From: Bin80 sp965116685
GTDB lineage: Bacteria; Bacteroidota; Rhodothermia; Rhodothermales; Bin80
Reading direction: 5' to 3'
DNA: 64,000 nucleotides
NCBI GenBank assembly: GCA_965116685.1
Contig: OZ220707.1
Coordinates: 1,364,001-1,428,000 of the forward strand
Shown: in pieces, positions 52,585 through 62,762 of the stretch
Position numbering within the stretch: position 1 is the stretch's first letter
How the letters are laid out: every line of letters begins with the position of its first letter
Program-made: the position numbers and the translations under genes
The notes under the pieces: generated by a model
Databases searched by the model: none
The model's input: the letters and a program-made list of their open reading frames with translations, nothing else
What the model was told of the DNA's origin: nothing

Positions 52585-55500
52585 TACTTCTCAATCGACT
52601 CATCAAAAGATAACAGTGTACTCGCAATCATGGTATGCGCGGCCCACTGTGCAAGATTCAATCCCTGTTCCAGGGGAGATTCTCCAGTCTCCAGTAATTG
52701 TCTTGCGGACTCTGGGTTCCGGGAAAAGATTTCGAACTGTTCCCGGTACAGTGCTTTGAGGGTCTCTGTTTCGGGGGGCATTGGGCTTCGCCCCGTCAGC
52801 ACCCGGAATCCCAACTGAATCTGCTCTTCAAGCGTACCCTTTTTCAGCATACGGGCGGATAGATGGCGTGCAGCCTCCACATATTGAGGATCATTCAACA
52901 GAACCAGGGCCTGCATGGGAGTCGCAGTACGCTGGCGGCGCAGCACACACTGCGCCCGTGTCGGCATATCAAATGTGATCAGCGAAGGGGGCGGCGAGGT
53001 GCGCTTAAAGAACGTATACAGTGTGCGCCGATAGAGGTTGGTGCCCGAGTCCTGATCATACTGGATCCCGGACTTCTCTTCCCAGAGCCCCTCCGGCTGG
53101 TACGGCTTAACAGCAGGTCCTCCTAAGGTTCGGTCAAGTAACCCACTGACCGCAAGCGCCTGATCACGGATCATCTCGGCACTCAGGCGAACCCGGGGGC
53201 CCCGGGCCAATTGCTCATTTTCTGGATCGAATGCCAAAAGTTCAGCCGTGGGCTCGGATTGCTGCCGATACGTGGCACTGGTTACAATCAATCGCTGCAT
53301 GGCTTTGATATCCCATCCGGAATCTATGAAGGTTGCCGCCAGATGATCAAGAAGCTCCGGGAATGATGGCAGTGCTCCCTGTCGCCCAAAATCTTCGGGC
53401 GTTGGAACGATCCCTGTCCCGAAGTATTTTTGCCAGTACCGGTTCACCGCGACACGCGCGGTAAGAGGATGCTCAGGATTGAAAAGCCACTCTGCCAACC
53501 CGAGTCGATTTCGCGGCAGGTGGTCGGGCAGTGGCAGAATGGCTTCTGGCGTGTGCGCGTCAACTTGTGCACCCCGGGCATCGTACTGACCACGTTCCAG
53601 GATATATGCCGAACGCGGTGCATGCATCTCCTGCATGACCATGATTTCCGGGATATCTTTCAGGAGTGCATCTTCCTCTTCACGAAGATCCTGAAGGATC
53701 GCATGTGAGCGTTGCCACGGGATCACCTCATGGGCAAGATACCATCGGAACAGATCCTCTGAATCCAGCGGTACATCCTGGTTCTCTGCCAGCCGGGCGA
53801 CCTCGAAACCATACAGCAGGCGATCATACAGCCGCAGCTCATCCACCGCCCCATCCCGCAATCCGCTGTCTCTGAATCGGTACCCAACCTGAAGCGGCAC
53901 CTCCATCGCATCATACGTGATATGACGTGTCAGGCCATCACGGATGACCTCGGACTCCGCGGGGACACCATCTATGTATAGACGTAGACCCGTCGCACGA
54001 CTGGATCCGTCATACGTCATCGCGACATGGGTCCAGTCTCCGAACGGGACGGTAGCGATTGTTTGAATGCGCACGGAGTTTTCAGGCCACATATGGGCCA
54101 GTTGCGCAACTAGGTGGCCACGATCAAGTGCCAGCTCCCAGCCCCGGCTGCCCGCATCAAGAGCGGCCTGGGTCCGATGGATGATCAGCCCCGTCTCTTC
54201 CCCGGGGTTGATCCAGATACTGACTGAAAACGGCATGGTCCGCTCGAATTCACCCACATCCGTAAACAGGAACCCGCTCTCACCATCAAAAGCCATTGCA
54301 TTGCCGGTATGGCCAGGCACTACGGTCGGACTAAAAACAACCTCTGCCCTCTTGTTTTCATCGCATTGGAGGATCTCTTCGCTCAGGGATTCAAATTCAC
54401 ACCGAAGGATGGGAGGGGATTGGGGGGCAGGAGGAACGGATGGATTCGAAGATTCAAAACGTGCTCTTGAAGCTTCCGTCAGATCTGAAACGGCGCGCTC
54501 CGCTGCCTTGATTTCACGAGCCAGACGATCCAACTCATCCTTCTGATCTGGATGGGGCAGATCCATTGCCGGAACCGGTACCGCGCGGGTAAAATGAGAG
54601 GTCTGTCCTGACTCGTCTACATTATTGAAAAAGGCAAATAGCCCATAGTAATTGTCCTGTGTGATCGGATCATATTTGTGGTCATGGCACCGTGCGCACT
54701 CAAGCGTCAGTCCCATGAATGCAGTTCCAAGCGTATTGACGCGGTCAGCCACATACTCGGTCCGAAATTCTTCCTCTATACTGCCTCCCTCGTTGGTCTG
54801 CCGATGATTCCGGTTAAAGGTCGTGGCAAGCCGTTGCTCCAGGGTCGCATCCGGCAGCAGATCGCCTGCAAGCTGCCACGTTCCAAATTCATTAAATGGC
54901 AGGTTCTGGTTATATGCGCTCACCACCCAGTCACGCCATGGCCATACATAGCGATCCCGGTCATTCTGGTAGCCGTGCGTATCTGCATACCTGGCAATAT
55001 CAAGCCACGCGGAAGCCATATGCTCTCCGTAGGCCGGTGAATCCAATAGCCGATCCACCACCTTTTCGTAGGCATTCGAAGAGGTGTCTGACAGGAATGC
55101 ATCCAACTCCTCCAGCGTCGGGGGGAGCCCCGTCAGATCAAGCGTAACCCGTCGAAGAATGATACTTCGTTCTGCCTCTGGAGAAGGAGTGAATCCCTGT
55201 TTTTCAAGATTCGATAAAATGAAATAGTCAATCACATTGTTTGGCCAGTCCGATTGCTTGACAGAAGGGAGACCGGAATGCGTTGGCGCAAGAAAGCTCC
55301 AGTGGGGCTTCCATTCAGCCCCCTGATCAATCCAGCGGGCAATCAGTGCAATCTCGCGATCCGACAGAGACAGGTTCGACTCCGGTGGAGGCATCTGGAA
55401 CTCCGCATCCTCGGAACGAATCCGCGAATACAGCCGACTTTTTCTGAGACTCCCCGGGGCGATGGCAACTCCGCCCGAGGTCAATCTTTTCTGTTTTGCC

Positions 55501-55739
55501 ACGGATTCCTCATCTAGGCGCAGATCGGCCTGTCGGGCATTCGCATCAGGTCCGTGACAGGCATAACAACGATCAGAGAGGATGGGGCGAATATGAAAAT
55601 TGTAATCAACAACCTCGGGCAATGCCGCATGATCCGTATGGGATGCACGCCCGCATCCCATACTCACAAGCAGCAGTAGACAACCTGCAAGATGCAAGTT
55701 TTCAAGCCAGAAGATCCTTGACGACATGGCCATGTACAT
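52581..55739 (-). CDS. PSD1 cytochrome - DUF1549 - LamG - DUF1553 lipoprotein (copy 2)
   Basis: A 1052-aa protein with signal peptide and probable lipobox VSMGC (Cys29). PSD1 heme site CYACH is at 58-62 (VVDYNFHIRPILSDRCYACHG); DUF1549 carries RRVTLDLTGLPPTLEELD and a second heme-like site CARCHDHKYDP. A LamG/concanavalin-like domain (about 440-640: GHTGNAMAFDGESGFLFTD, FGDWTHVAMTYDGSSRATG, GAVDELRLYDRLL) follows, then DUF1553 (RNRLGLAEWLFNPEHPLTARVAVNR). The LamG domain suggests carbohydrate contact. The start is uncertain among three close ATGs and overlaps the upstream gene by up to 38 bp. Confidence 0.88.
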   Translation of the reverse strand: MYMAMSSRIFWLENLHLAGCLLLLVSMGCGRASHTDHAALPEVVDYNFHIRPILSDRCYACHGPDANARQADLRLDEESVAKQKRLTSGGVAIAPGSLRKSRLYSRIRSEDAEFQMPPPESNLSLSDREIALIARWIDQGAEWKPHWSFLAPTHSGLPSVKQSDWPNNVIDYFILSNLEKQGFTPSPEAERSIILRRVTLDLTGLPPTLEELDAFLSDTSSNAYEKVVDRLLDSPAYGEHMASAWLDIARYADTHGYQNDRDRYVWPWRDWVVSAYNQNLPFNEFGTWQLAGDLLPDATLEQRLATTFNRNHRQTNEGGSIEEEFRTEYVADRVNTLGTAFMGLTLECARCHDHKYDPITQDNYYGLFAFFNNVDESGQTSHFTRAVPVPAMDLPHPDQKDELDRLAREIKAAERAVSDLTEASRARFESSNPSVPPAPQSPPILRCEFESLSEEILQCDENKRAEVVFSPTVVPGHTGNAMAFDGESGFLFTDVGEFERTMPFSVSIWINPGEETGLIIHRTQAALDAGSRGWELALDRGHLVAQLAHMWPENSVRIQTIATVPFGDWTHVAMTYDGSSRATGLRLYIDGVPAESEVIRDGLTRHITYDAMEVPLQVGYRFRDSGLRDGAVDELRLYDRLLYGFEVARLAENQDVPLDSEDLFRWYLAHEVIPWQRSHAILQDLREEEDALLKDIPEIMVMQEMHAPRSAYILERGQYDARGAQVDAHTPEAILPLPDHLPRNRLGLAEWLFNPEHPLTARVAVNRYWQKYFGTGIVPTPEDFGRQGALPSFPELLDHLAATFIDSGWDIKAMQRLIVTSATYRQQSEPTAELLAFDPENEQLARGPRVRLSAEMIRDQALAVSGLLDRTLGGPAVKPYQPEGLWEEKSGIQYDQDSGTNLYRRTLYTFFKRTSPPPSLITFDMPTRAQCVLRRQRTATPMQALVLLNDPQYVEAARHLSARMLKKGTLEEQIQLGFRVLTGRSPMPPETETLKALYREQFEIFSRNPESARQLLETGESPLEQGLNLAQWAAHTMIASTLLSFDESIEKY

Positions 55740-57162
55740 CTGTCAATCGATACCGGCGTCCCTGATGCCGGTGGGTGAGCCGTTCATGTTCAATCCCAAG
55801 GAGATGGAGCACGGTTGCCTGGAAGTCGTGCACATGAACCGGATTCTCTGTGATGTTGTACCCCAGTTCATCCGTAGCTCCGTACGTGAGTCCCGGCTTG
55901 ACTCCCCCTCCCGCCATCCAGATCGTGAAACACCTTGGATGATGATCCCGGCCGTAGTTGGTTTCCGTGAGTGTGCCTTGCGAATAATTGGTACGACCGA
56001 ACTCTCCACCCCAGATCACCAAGGTATCCTCCAGCAGCCCCCGCTGTTTCAGGTCTGTGACCAGCGCTGCAGATGGTTGATCCGTATCCTTGCATTGCAG
56101 TGCAATATCTTTGGGCAGGTTTCCGTGCTGATCCCATCCCATGTGATAAAGCTGAATGAAGCGTACGTCGCGCTCGGCCAGGCGCCGGGCTAGAAGGCAA
56201 TTGGCCGCGTACGTTCCCGGGGTGCGGGCCGCTTCTCCGTAAAGCTCAAAAGTCGACTCAGGTTCATCCGACAGGTCCGTGACATCCGGCACCGACGTTT
56301 GCATCCGGTACGCCATTTCGTGCTGGGCAATCCGTGACTGGATCGCAGGATCTCCGCTCGTCTGATAATGCATTTCGTTCAGACGGGCCAGATGCCGGAG
56401 CATGCTGCGCCGGTCCCCGGCATCAAGGCCAGGTGGGTTATTGAGGTACAGGACCGGATCTGCACCTGAACGAAACTGGACACCCTGGTGCAGAGCCGCT
56501 AGAAACCCGTTCCCCCACAGACGGGAATAGATCGGCTGCGGGCGTTGGAGTCCACGAGACAGCAGGACGCAAAAGGTCGGTAAATCTTCATTGGCGCTGC
56601 CTAGGCCATAACTCAGCCAGGCACCCATACTGGGGCGACCCGGTTGCTGCGAACCCGTCTGAAAAAATGTGATGGCCGGATCATGATTGATCGCCTCTGT
56701 ATACATTGACCGTACGATACAGAGTTCATCGGCAATCTCGGAGGTATACGGAAGTAGATCACTGATCCATGCGCCGCTGTTTCCGTGCTGGGCAAATGGA
56801 TAGATCGTAGGGGCCAGAGGAAGAGAGTTCTGATAGGCGGTCATGCCGGTCAGACGCTGTCCCATTCGGATCGACTCTGGCAGGTCCTGCCCTCGTCGCA
56901 TGTGCAGGTCAGGCTTATAATCAAAGAGTTCCAGTTGAGAGGGGCCTCCGCTTTGAAAAAGATAAATCACCCTGCGTGCTTTGGGAGCAAGATGCGGTGA
57001 GTCCAAAACACCCTGGAAGCCTGAACTTGCAGCTAGCTGGTCAGAGGTGTGCCCGCATCCCATTAGAGATGCGAGAGCTGCACCACCGATTCCAAGACTG
57101 AGTCTCGAAAAGAAATGGCGACGATTCATCTGGCATCCGACATCGTAGATCAGGTCATTCAT
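55702..57162 (-). CDS. DUF1501 protein (copy 3)
   Basis: A 486-aa DUF1501 protein. The N-terminal NRRHFFSRLSLGIGGAALASLMGC combines a twin-arginine motif with a possible lipobox (LMGC). Family blocks: FQSGGPSQLELFDYKPDL, HGNSGAWISDLLPYTSEIADEL, RDVRFIQLYHMGWDQHGNLP, VIWGGEFGRTNYSQG, GRDHHPRCFTIWMAGGGVKPG. The two overlaps (57159-57162 with the upstream gene, 55702-55739 with the downstream one) show one transcript. Confidence 0.88.
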   Translation of the reverse strand: MNDLIYDVGCQMNRRHFFSRLSLGIGGAALASLMGCGHTSDQLAASSGFQGVLDSPHLAPKARRVIYLFQSGGPSQLELFDYKPDLHMRRGQDLPESIRMGQRLTGMTAYQNSLPLAPTIYPFAQHGNSGAWISDLLPYTSEIADELCIVRSMYTEAINHDPAITFFQTGSQQPGRPSMGAWLSYGLGSANEDLPTFCVLLSRGLQRPQPIYSRLWGNGFLAALHQGVQFRSGADPVLYLNNPPGLDAGDRRSMLRHLARLNEMHYQTSGDPAIQSRIAQHEMAYRMQTSVPDVTDLSDEPESTFELYGEAARTPGTYAANCLLARRLAERDVRFIQLYHMGWDQHGNLPKDIALQCKDTDQPSAALVTDLKQRGLLEDTLVIWGGEFGRTNYSQGTLTETNYGRDHHPRCFTIWMAGGGVKPGLTYGATDELGYNITENPVHVHDFQATVLHLLGIEHERLTHRHQGRRYRLTDVHGHVVKDLLA

Positions 57163-60100
57163 CGGTATTGAGCTTCGTCAAGATTCATGACTGTACTAGT
57201 TACAACGGTCATCGCCGCCAGTTGCACAACTCCTGTATTCTGCCGGAGTGGACTGATCCCAACGGAAACCAGATCCCGTGCACTGGAAGGGTCCTGTTCA
57301 AACTCAGCGACCTGCTCCCGAAACAGGTCCAGCAAAGCGTCCAACTCCACTTCTTCCGGCATCCTGGATGTCAACCAGCGAAATGACGTTGCGATCTGCT
57401 GCCGATCGTCCAATGATTCGCGGATACGAACACGAGAAGCCAATGCGCGGGCTGCTTCCACATACTGTGGGTCATTCAGAAGCACGAGAGACTGTAATGG
57501 AGTCGCGGTCGTCTGCCGCTCTACCGTGCAAACAGAGCGATCAGGAGCATCAAAGGTCAGCATCGCCGGTGGTGGGATCGTACGCTTCCAGTATGTGTAG
57601 AGGCTGCGCCGGTGCATATCTGGACCCGGTCGGTAACGATTTTCGCCGATCTGATTGGCAAGTGCTCTCCAGAGACCCGCTGGTTGATAGGGACGTACAG
57701 GTTCGCCGCCCAATGCCGGGTTGAGCAAACCACTCACCGACAATGCATTGTCCCGTATCATTTCAGCAGATAGCCGCTTTCGGGGAGCGCGGGCCAACAG
57801 AAGGTTGTCTGGATCCCGTTGCTGAAGAATCCGCGTAACCTGATTGCTTTGTCGGTACGTGGAGGACATGACGGTCTCCTTGATGAGTGCCTTGATGTCA
57901 TATCCTGATTCGATAAATGTTACTGCCAGATAATCAAGCAATTCCGGGTGAGAAGGCAAAGCGCCTTGATTCCCGAAATCTTCCGGTGTATTCACTAGAC
58001 CTTCTCCAAAGAGGAGTTGCCAGAAGCGATTCACTGCAACGCGTGCAGTCAGAGGATTCTCTTGATGGGTCAGCCATTGTGCCAGCCCTAACCGATTACG
58101 TGGGAAGTCCTCAGGAAAAGGGAGGATCGCGGTCGGGGTTGCTGGACCGACCGAATCCAGTGGCGCATCATAGGCGCCACGATCCAGAACATACGTCGTG
58201 CGCGGAATAGGCATCTCTTCCATGATCATCACGTTCGGGATCCGCCTAGTGCTGCGCCGCAGGCTGTCTAATTCCATGTTCGCTGCCTGAAACGCGTGAT
58301 CATAATGTGTCCGGTAATGGTGGACAACCTGGGGAAGGAAGGTCTGTCCTGCCAAATAGGCAACTTCAACGTCGGTGAGTACCCGGGCATGTACATAGAG
58401 CTCATCTAAAGCCCCGCCAGTCATCCCCTCAATCTCATCAATCGTACGATTCCGGGGAGTCCAATGACCTGCCAGGAGTCCATTTCCATTCAGAATACTT
58501 TCGCGCTCAAGCATATCCGCAAGAACATGAACCCGGCTTCGTATGCCGTCCAGATATAAATGTACCCCTTCTGCCCGCCCACTTCCGTCATACGTAGCGG
58601 AAACATGAACCCAGGTATTTGGCGCAAATGTGCGGGTTGATTCAACAGAAATTTGATGCTCCCCGTCATGAATTAACCGGAACCGGAGCCGACCCTCTTT
58701 TGTCCGCACGAGATCATAGCCACTACGTTTTTGCTCACCATTTCGCTTGGAGAGCAGAGCGACATCTTTGGTTTGATCTTTCGCAAGCACCCATGTACTC
58801 AAAGAGAACCGGTTAAACCACTCAAAATCAGCCTCCAGCCCGAGGTTTAAAAAGTTTTGCCCATTAAATTCAAATGCCCCGCCTTGCTTTCCACGGATAA
58901 CCACTGGCGGGTCAAGTATTTTTTCGAGCCCCGTATTGACCATCGCACCAGAATGTGCAAGAGAGGCAAGGTTTTCCAGGGGCAAAAAAGTCAGGAGCGC
59001 AGACTCTATCGTGGTGGCGGGATTCGGCACCCACTCAGGCGGTCGGGAGGGTTGAGGCCAAGAGGCAATCACCCGTTCGAGTGAATCAATGCCTGCCTCT
59101 GTTTGCAGGATGGAGGCTTCCAGCTCTGGGTCTTCGAGCCGCATGGAGGGCTTCGGTGAGAGATCGAAATAACTGATCTGCGCCTGCTCATCCACGCCGT
59201 TGAAGAATGCGAACATGCTGTAGTACTCTTCCTGCAGAATTGGGTCGTACTTGTGATCATGACACTTGGCACACTCCATAGTGAGCCCCAGAAACGCCGT
59301 CGCAGTGGTATTGGTGCGATCTGCAACATACTCCGTCAGATACTCCTCTGCGACGACACCTCCTTCCTGGGTGATCGCATGGTTACGATTAAACCCGGTC
59401 GCAAGTCGCTGATCGTATGTCGCGTCCGGCAACAGATCGCCAGCGATCTGCCATGTCACAAAATCATCATACGGAAGATTTTCGTTGAATGCACGCACCA
59501 CCCAATCGCGCCACGGCCACATGGTTCTTGGCCGATCATCCTGATATCCATGTGTATCCGCATAACGAGCGATATCCAGCCACATGGAGGTCATCCGTTC
59601 TCCGTATGAAGGACGCGCCAGGAGCTGATCTACAACACGCTCATAGGCATCGGAATGGCGATCTTCCTGGAAAGCATCCAATTCAGCCGGGGTTGGTGGC
59701 AAGCCTGTTAAATCGAACGTTACACGACGAAGCAGCTTGGCACGACTTGCCTCACTGGATGGAGACAGCCCCGCAGATTCGATTTTTTGCAGTATAAAGT
59801 AGTCAATCGGCCCGCGAGCCCAATCACCATGATCCACTTCGGGGAGGGTTGACTCTGCAGGAGAGATGAAAGCCCAGTGCGGCTTCCAGGTGGCACCCTG
59901 ATCGATCCATCGCTGGATGAGTGCAATCTCCCGCTGGGAGAGAAATAAATTACTTTCCGGCGGAGGCATGCGCCGTTTGGGATCCTCACTGGTGATGTGC
60001 TTCATCAGGAGACTGGCAGCAGCATTGCCTGGAGTAATGATCCGAAGGGTAGAGTCCTCTCTACTGGTTCCATAGGCCCCCTCACGGGTGTCAAGCCGCA

Positions 60101-60281
60101 ACTCTGCCTTCCGAACCTGGTCATCCGGGCCATGACACTTGTAGCAGCGATCCGACAGGATCGGTTTGATATGCCAGTTATAGTCTACGGTAGCCGGCAA
60201 GGCAGATGGATCAGACAATGATTGACTGCAAGCTGCCAAAAAAAGGAGGACCAAGGGCCAGGTGAACCGAAAAATAAACAC
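57159..60281 (-). CDS. PSD1 cytochrome - DUF1549 - LamG - DUF1553 lipoprotein (copy 3), first gene of the operon
   Basis: A 1040-aa lipoprotein with a clear lipobox LFLAAC (Cys18). Same order as copy 2: PSD1 heme site CYKCH (46-50), DUF1549 (RRVTFDLTGLPPTPAELDAF, then CAKCHDHKYDPILQ), LamG (about 430-640: GAFEFNGQNFLNLGLEADF, FAPNTWVHVSATYDGSGRAEG, GALDELYVHARVL), DUF1553 (RNRLGLAQWLTHQENPLTARVAVNRFW). It opens the eight-gene minus-strand operon that ends with the sulfatase at 43924. The promoter should lie between 60282 and the transposon edge at 60438. Confidence 0.88.
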   Translation of the reverse strand: MFIFRFTWPLVLLFLAACSQSLSDPSALPATVDYNWHIKPILSDRCYKCHGPDDQVRKAELRLDTREGAYGTSREDSTLRIITPGNAAASLLMKHITSEDPKRRMPPPESNLFLSQREIALIQRWIDQGATWKPHWAFISPAESTLPEVDHGDWARGPIDYFILQKIESAGLSPSSEASRAKLLRRVTFDLTGLPPTPAELDAFQEDRHSDAYERVVDQLLARPSYGERMTSMWLDIARYADTHGYQDDRPRTMWPWRDWVVRAFNENLPYDDFVTWQIAGDLLPDATYDQRLATGFNRNHAITQEGGVVAEEYLTEYVADRTNTTATAFLGLTMECAKCHDHKYDPILQEEYYSMFAFFNGVDEQAQISYFDLSPKPSMRLEDPELEASILQTEAGIDSLERVIASWPQPSRPPEWVPNPATTIESALLTFLPLENLASLAHSGAMVNTGLEKILDPPVVIRGKQGGAFEFNGQNFLNLGLEADFEWFNRFSLSTWVLAKDQTKDVALLSKRNGEQKRSGYDLVRTKEGRLRFRLIHDGEHQISVESTRTFAPNTWVHVSATYDGSGRAEGVHLYLDGIRSRVHVLADMLERESILNGNGLLAGHWTPRNRTIDEIEGMTGGALDELYVHARVLTDVEVAYLAGQTFLPQVVHHYRTHYDHAFQAANMELDSLRRSTRRIPNVMIMEEMPIPRTTYVLDRGAYDAPLDSVGPATPTAILPFPEDFPRNRLGLAQWLTHQENPLTARVAVNRFWQLLFGEGLVNTPEDFGNQGALPSHPELLDYLAVTFIESGYDIKALIKETVMSSTYRQSNQVTRILQQRDPDNLLLARAPRKRLSAEMIRDNALSVSGLLNPALGGEPVRPYQPAGLWRALANQIGENRYRPGPDMHRRSLYTYWKRTIPPPAMLTFDAPDRSVCTVERQTTATPLQSLVLLNDPQYVEAARALASRVRIRESLDDRQQIATSFRWLTSRMPEEVELDALLDLFREQVAEFEQDPSSARDLVSVGISPLRQNTGVVQLAAMTVVTSTVMNLDEAQYR

Positions 60282-60462
60282 GGGTTGATTTAGGTTTCAT
60301 GGACACTAGACCTATAAGTTACAACGCAAAGCTGAATGGTTGGGCTGCATCCACATACGACTTGTGCGGTCAGGTTCCCTACGGCATCGCATTGATAGTC
60401 ATTTTGCTTGATATCCGTACCTGAATCACAAACTAGGCCTACCTGTTGCTTTTTTTTAAAAC

Positions 60463-60491
60463 TTGACATTGGCAAAAACGTTCTGTATCTT
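60463..60491 (+). promoter_or_regulatory. Sigma-70-type promoter reading into the DruA-transposase gene
   Basis: TTGACA (60463-60468), a 17-bp spacer and TATCTT (60486-60491) precede the ATG at 60498 by only 6 bp, so transcription would begin at or next to the start codon (leaderless message). The -35 box lies inside the left inverted repeat. Confidence 0.55.
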
Positions 60492-60497
60492 CGTGAT

Positions 60498-62762
60498 ATG
60501 GAACGTGCACCGTCCTCCATATTGTCCTGTTTACGCGCCTCGCCTTGCGGCTTGAACGAGGTTTTACAGTCTCATCGGTCCTACGGGCGTACTGCACTGG
60601 CCCGTAAAGTGTGTGAGGTCTTCGGATTTTACAGTGCAACTGGAAAGCTCCGCACGGCAAGTAGTTTACAGGCATTGGCGGTGCTGGAACGGGAGGGGGC
60701 AATCAAGCTCCCTGCTTCCGATCCGCGCCCCAATCGTCCGAACGCTCGTTTGCTTCCAGATCCGGTCTCGTCTCCCATTGATGTGCCGGATCGACTCGGT
60801 ACCCTAAAGGGATTACGGATTGAACGCGTACGGACTCGGGATGAGTTGGCCCTTTGGAATACCTTGATGGCCCATGAGCACCCGTTGGGGGTGACCAAGT
60901 TTGCTGGCATTCAGAAGAAATATATATTCAACAGTGACCATGGCTATCTTGGGGGGATTGGATTTGCGGCGGCCGCGTTATATTTGGCTGCGCGGGATAT
61001 GTGGATGGGCTGGTCATCCGAGCAGCGGGAGACGTATCGGTCCCACGTAATGGGTCTGAACCGTTTTTTGATTCGTCCAGACGTTCGGTGCAAAAACCTG
61101 GCCAGCCATCTATTGTCTCGCTCTTTGCGGCAGATGAAAGCAGATCTGTACGAGGAGCACGCAAAGCGGATTTGGGTGGTCGAGACCTTTGTGGATCCAT
61201 CGTACTCGGGTAGTTGTTTTCTCGCAGCAGGATTCCACAAGGTGGGGCAGACGATCGGACGAGGCCGTCATGCTTCCACGAATGCGTGTACGCGGAGCAA
61301 AAAGGCGGTCTTGTTGTACGAGTTTTCTTGTGGATGGCGAACCCAGTTGGGCGTTGCTCCTGCACCGATCTACCCCACTTTGGAGATTCATGAAGGCCTT
61401 GATGGAGACCAGTGGTCTGAGCATGAATTTGGGGAGGCGGATTTGGGGCATCGAAGTCGGACCAAGCGTTTAGTCAGAAGTGCCGATTTGCTGAGTCGTG
61501 TACCTGGAGAACCGATGACTGCGAATCTTGAGATGGATCGTTCCGCCGTGGCCGGCCATTACCGATTTATTGACAATCCCGACACGACGGCGGTGACACC
61601 GGAACGAATTCTGGCCCCCCATCGCAGGCGGACCGTGGAACGAATTCGTGGAGAGAAGACGGTTCTGTGCGTGATTGACGAGACCAAGATTTCCTACCGT
61701 ACCCGTCCAGCGTGTGATGGACTGGAGGTGGTGGGACGGAATCAGACGACTTCGGAAGCGGAGGGAGTCCGGTTGCACGCCACCGTAGCGGTGAATGATC
61801 AGGGACTTCCCCTGGGCGTACTGCGCTGCGGATATCGCCCCTCCGATCCGTCCAGCAAGTTTCCAAACCGGCAACGATGGGAGGATGCGGTCGACGATGT
61901 CGTGGACTGTGCGAAAGACGTTCGGCGTTCCACACGAATGGTGGTGGTCATGGATCGGGAGGGGGACAGTGCTCCCCTGATGGAGCGGTGTCTGCGCAGT
62001 CAGCGCGTGGATGTGTTGGTTCGTGCAAAGCACGACCGGGTTCTCCCGAATGGGAAAAAGCTTTTTGGACTGCTTCGAGGACTCAAATCTTCTGGCGAGA
62101 TTGAGGTTCCGGTTCAGCGATTGAGTCGTCGGGTCAAGTCAGGTCGGGTTCTGAATCAGGGACGGGAAGGTCGGGATGCATGTATGGAGGTCCGTTTTTG
62201 TGCAGTAGAGCTGCCCTGTGGTCGGATGAATGCCGTCCAGATCCGGGAAATCCACCGCTCGTCCGGTGCACTGGAATGGATTCTGTTGACCAGCCTTCCC
62301 GTGAATACATTTGAGGACGCGAAACAGATCGTAGAGTATTATCTGTTACGATGGCGGATTGAAGATACCTTCCGAGTTCTGAAAAGTGGAGGCAAAGTGG
62401 AAGAATTGCAGATGCAGTCGGCCCGTGCACTTCACCGTGCGGTGACCATCTATATGGTGATTTCCTGGCGTTTGCTGTTACTGGCGCTTCTGGGACGTGA
62501 GGTTCCCAATTTACCGGTGGAGGTGATGTTTACCAAAATCCACCTGCGCGTTCTGAATAATTTAGCAGTGGAACATGATTTACCGAAGCCAGACACGATA
62601 GCATCGGCCGTCCTGTTGGTTGCACTTCTGGGCGGCTATCAACCGGGCAAGAAACGTCCACCGCCGGGGGTGGAGGTCATGTGGCGTGGCTACCGGCGCC
62701 TGGAAGTGGGTGCCATGTGTGTGTCGCTGGATCTGAAACACCAGAACCGGGCTCCCCCCTAG
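60498..62762 (+). CDS. DruA-like (DUF4338) domain fused to an IS4/Tn5-type DDE transposase
   Basis: A 754-aa fusion. Residues about 108-285 match the DUF4338/DruA family: LMAHEHPLGVTKFAGIQKKY, YLGGIGFAAAALYLAARD, NRFLIRPDVRCKNLASHLLS, VVETFVDPSYSGSCFLAAGF, TIGRGR. From about 330 it becomes a Tn5-like transposase: an N-terminal DNA-binding motif (HYRFIDNPDTTAVTPERILAPHR), then DDE residues Asp394 (VIDETKIS), Asp487 (VMDREGDS) and Glu623 within the IS4 signature YYLLRWRIEDTFRVLK (Y616, R619, E623, K630). The DDE set and frame are intact. ATG 60498 is chosen because it sits just after the promoter; a longer frame from 60408 would cross the inverted repeat. Confidence 0.85.
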   Translation: MERAPSSILSCLRASPCGLNEVLQSHRSYGRTALARKVCEVFGFYSATGKLRTASSLQALAVLEREGAIKLPASDPRPNRPNARLLPDPVSSPIDVPDRLGTLKGLRIERVRTRDELALWNTLMAHEHPLGVTKFAGIQKKYIFNSDHGYLGGIGFAAAALYLAARDMWMGWSSEQRETYRSHVMGLNRFLIRPDVRCKNLASHLLSRSLRQMKADLYEEHAKRIWVVETFVDPSYSGSCFLAAGFHKVGQTIGRGRHASTNACTRSKKAVLLYEFSCGWRTQLGVAPAPIYPTLEIHEGLDGDQWSEHEFGEADLGHRSRTKRLVRSADLLSRVPGEPMTANLEMDRSAVAGHYRFIDNPDTTAVTPERILAPHRRRTVERIRGEKTVLCVIDETKISYRTRPACDGLEVVGRNQTTSEAEGVRLHATVAVNDQGLPLGVLRCGYRPSDPSSKFPNRQRWEDAVDDVVDCAKDVRRSTRMVVVMDREGDSAPLMERCLRSQRVDVLVRAKHDRVLPNGKKLFGLLRGLKSSGEIEVPVQRLSRRVKSGRVLNQGREGRDACMEVRFCAVELPCGRMNAVQIREIHRSSGALEWILLTSLPVNTFEDAKQIVEYYLLRWRIEDTFRVLKSGGKVEELQMQSARALHRAVTIYMVISWRLLLLALLGREVPNLPVEVMFTKIHLRVLNNLAVEHDLPKPDTIASAVLLVALLGGYQPGKKRPPPGVEVMWRGYRRLEVGAMCVSLDLKHQNRAPP

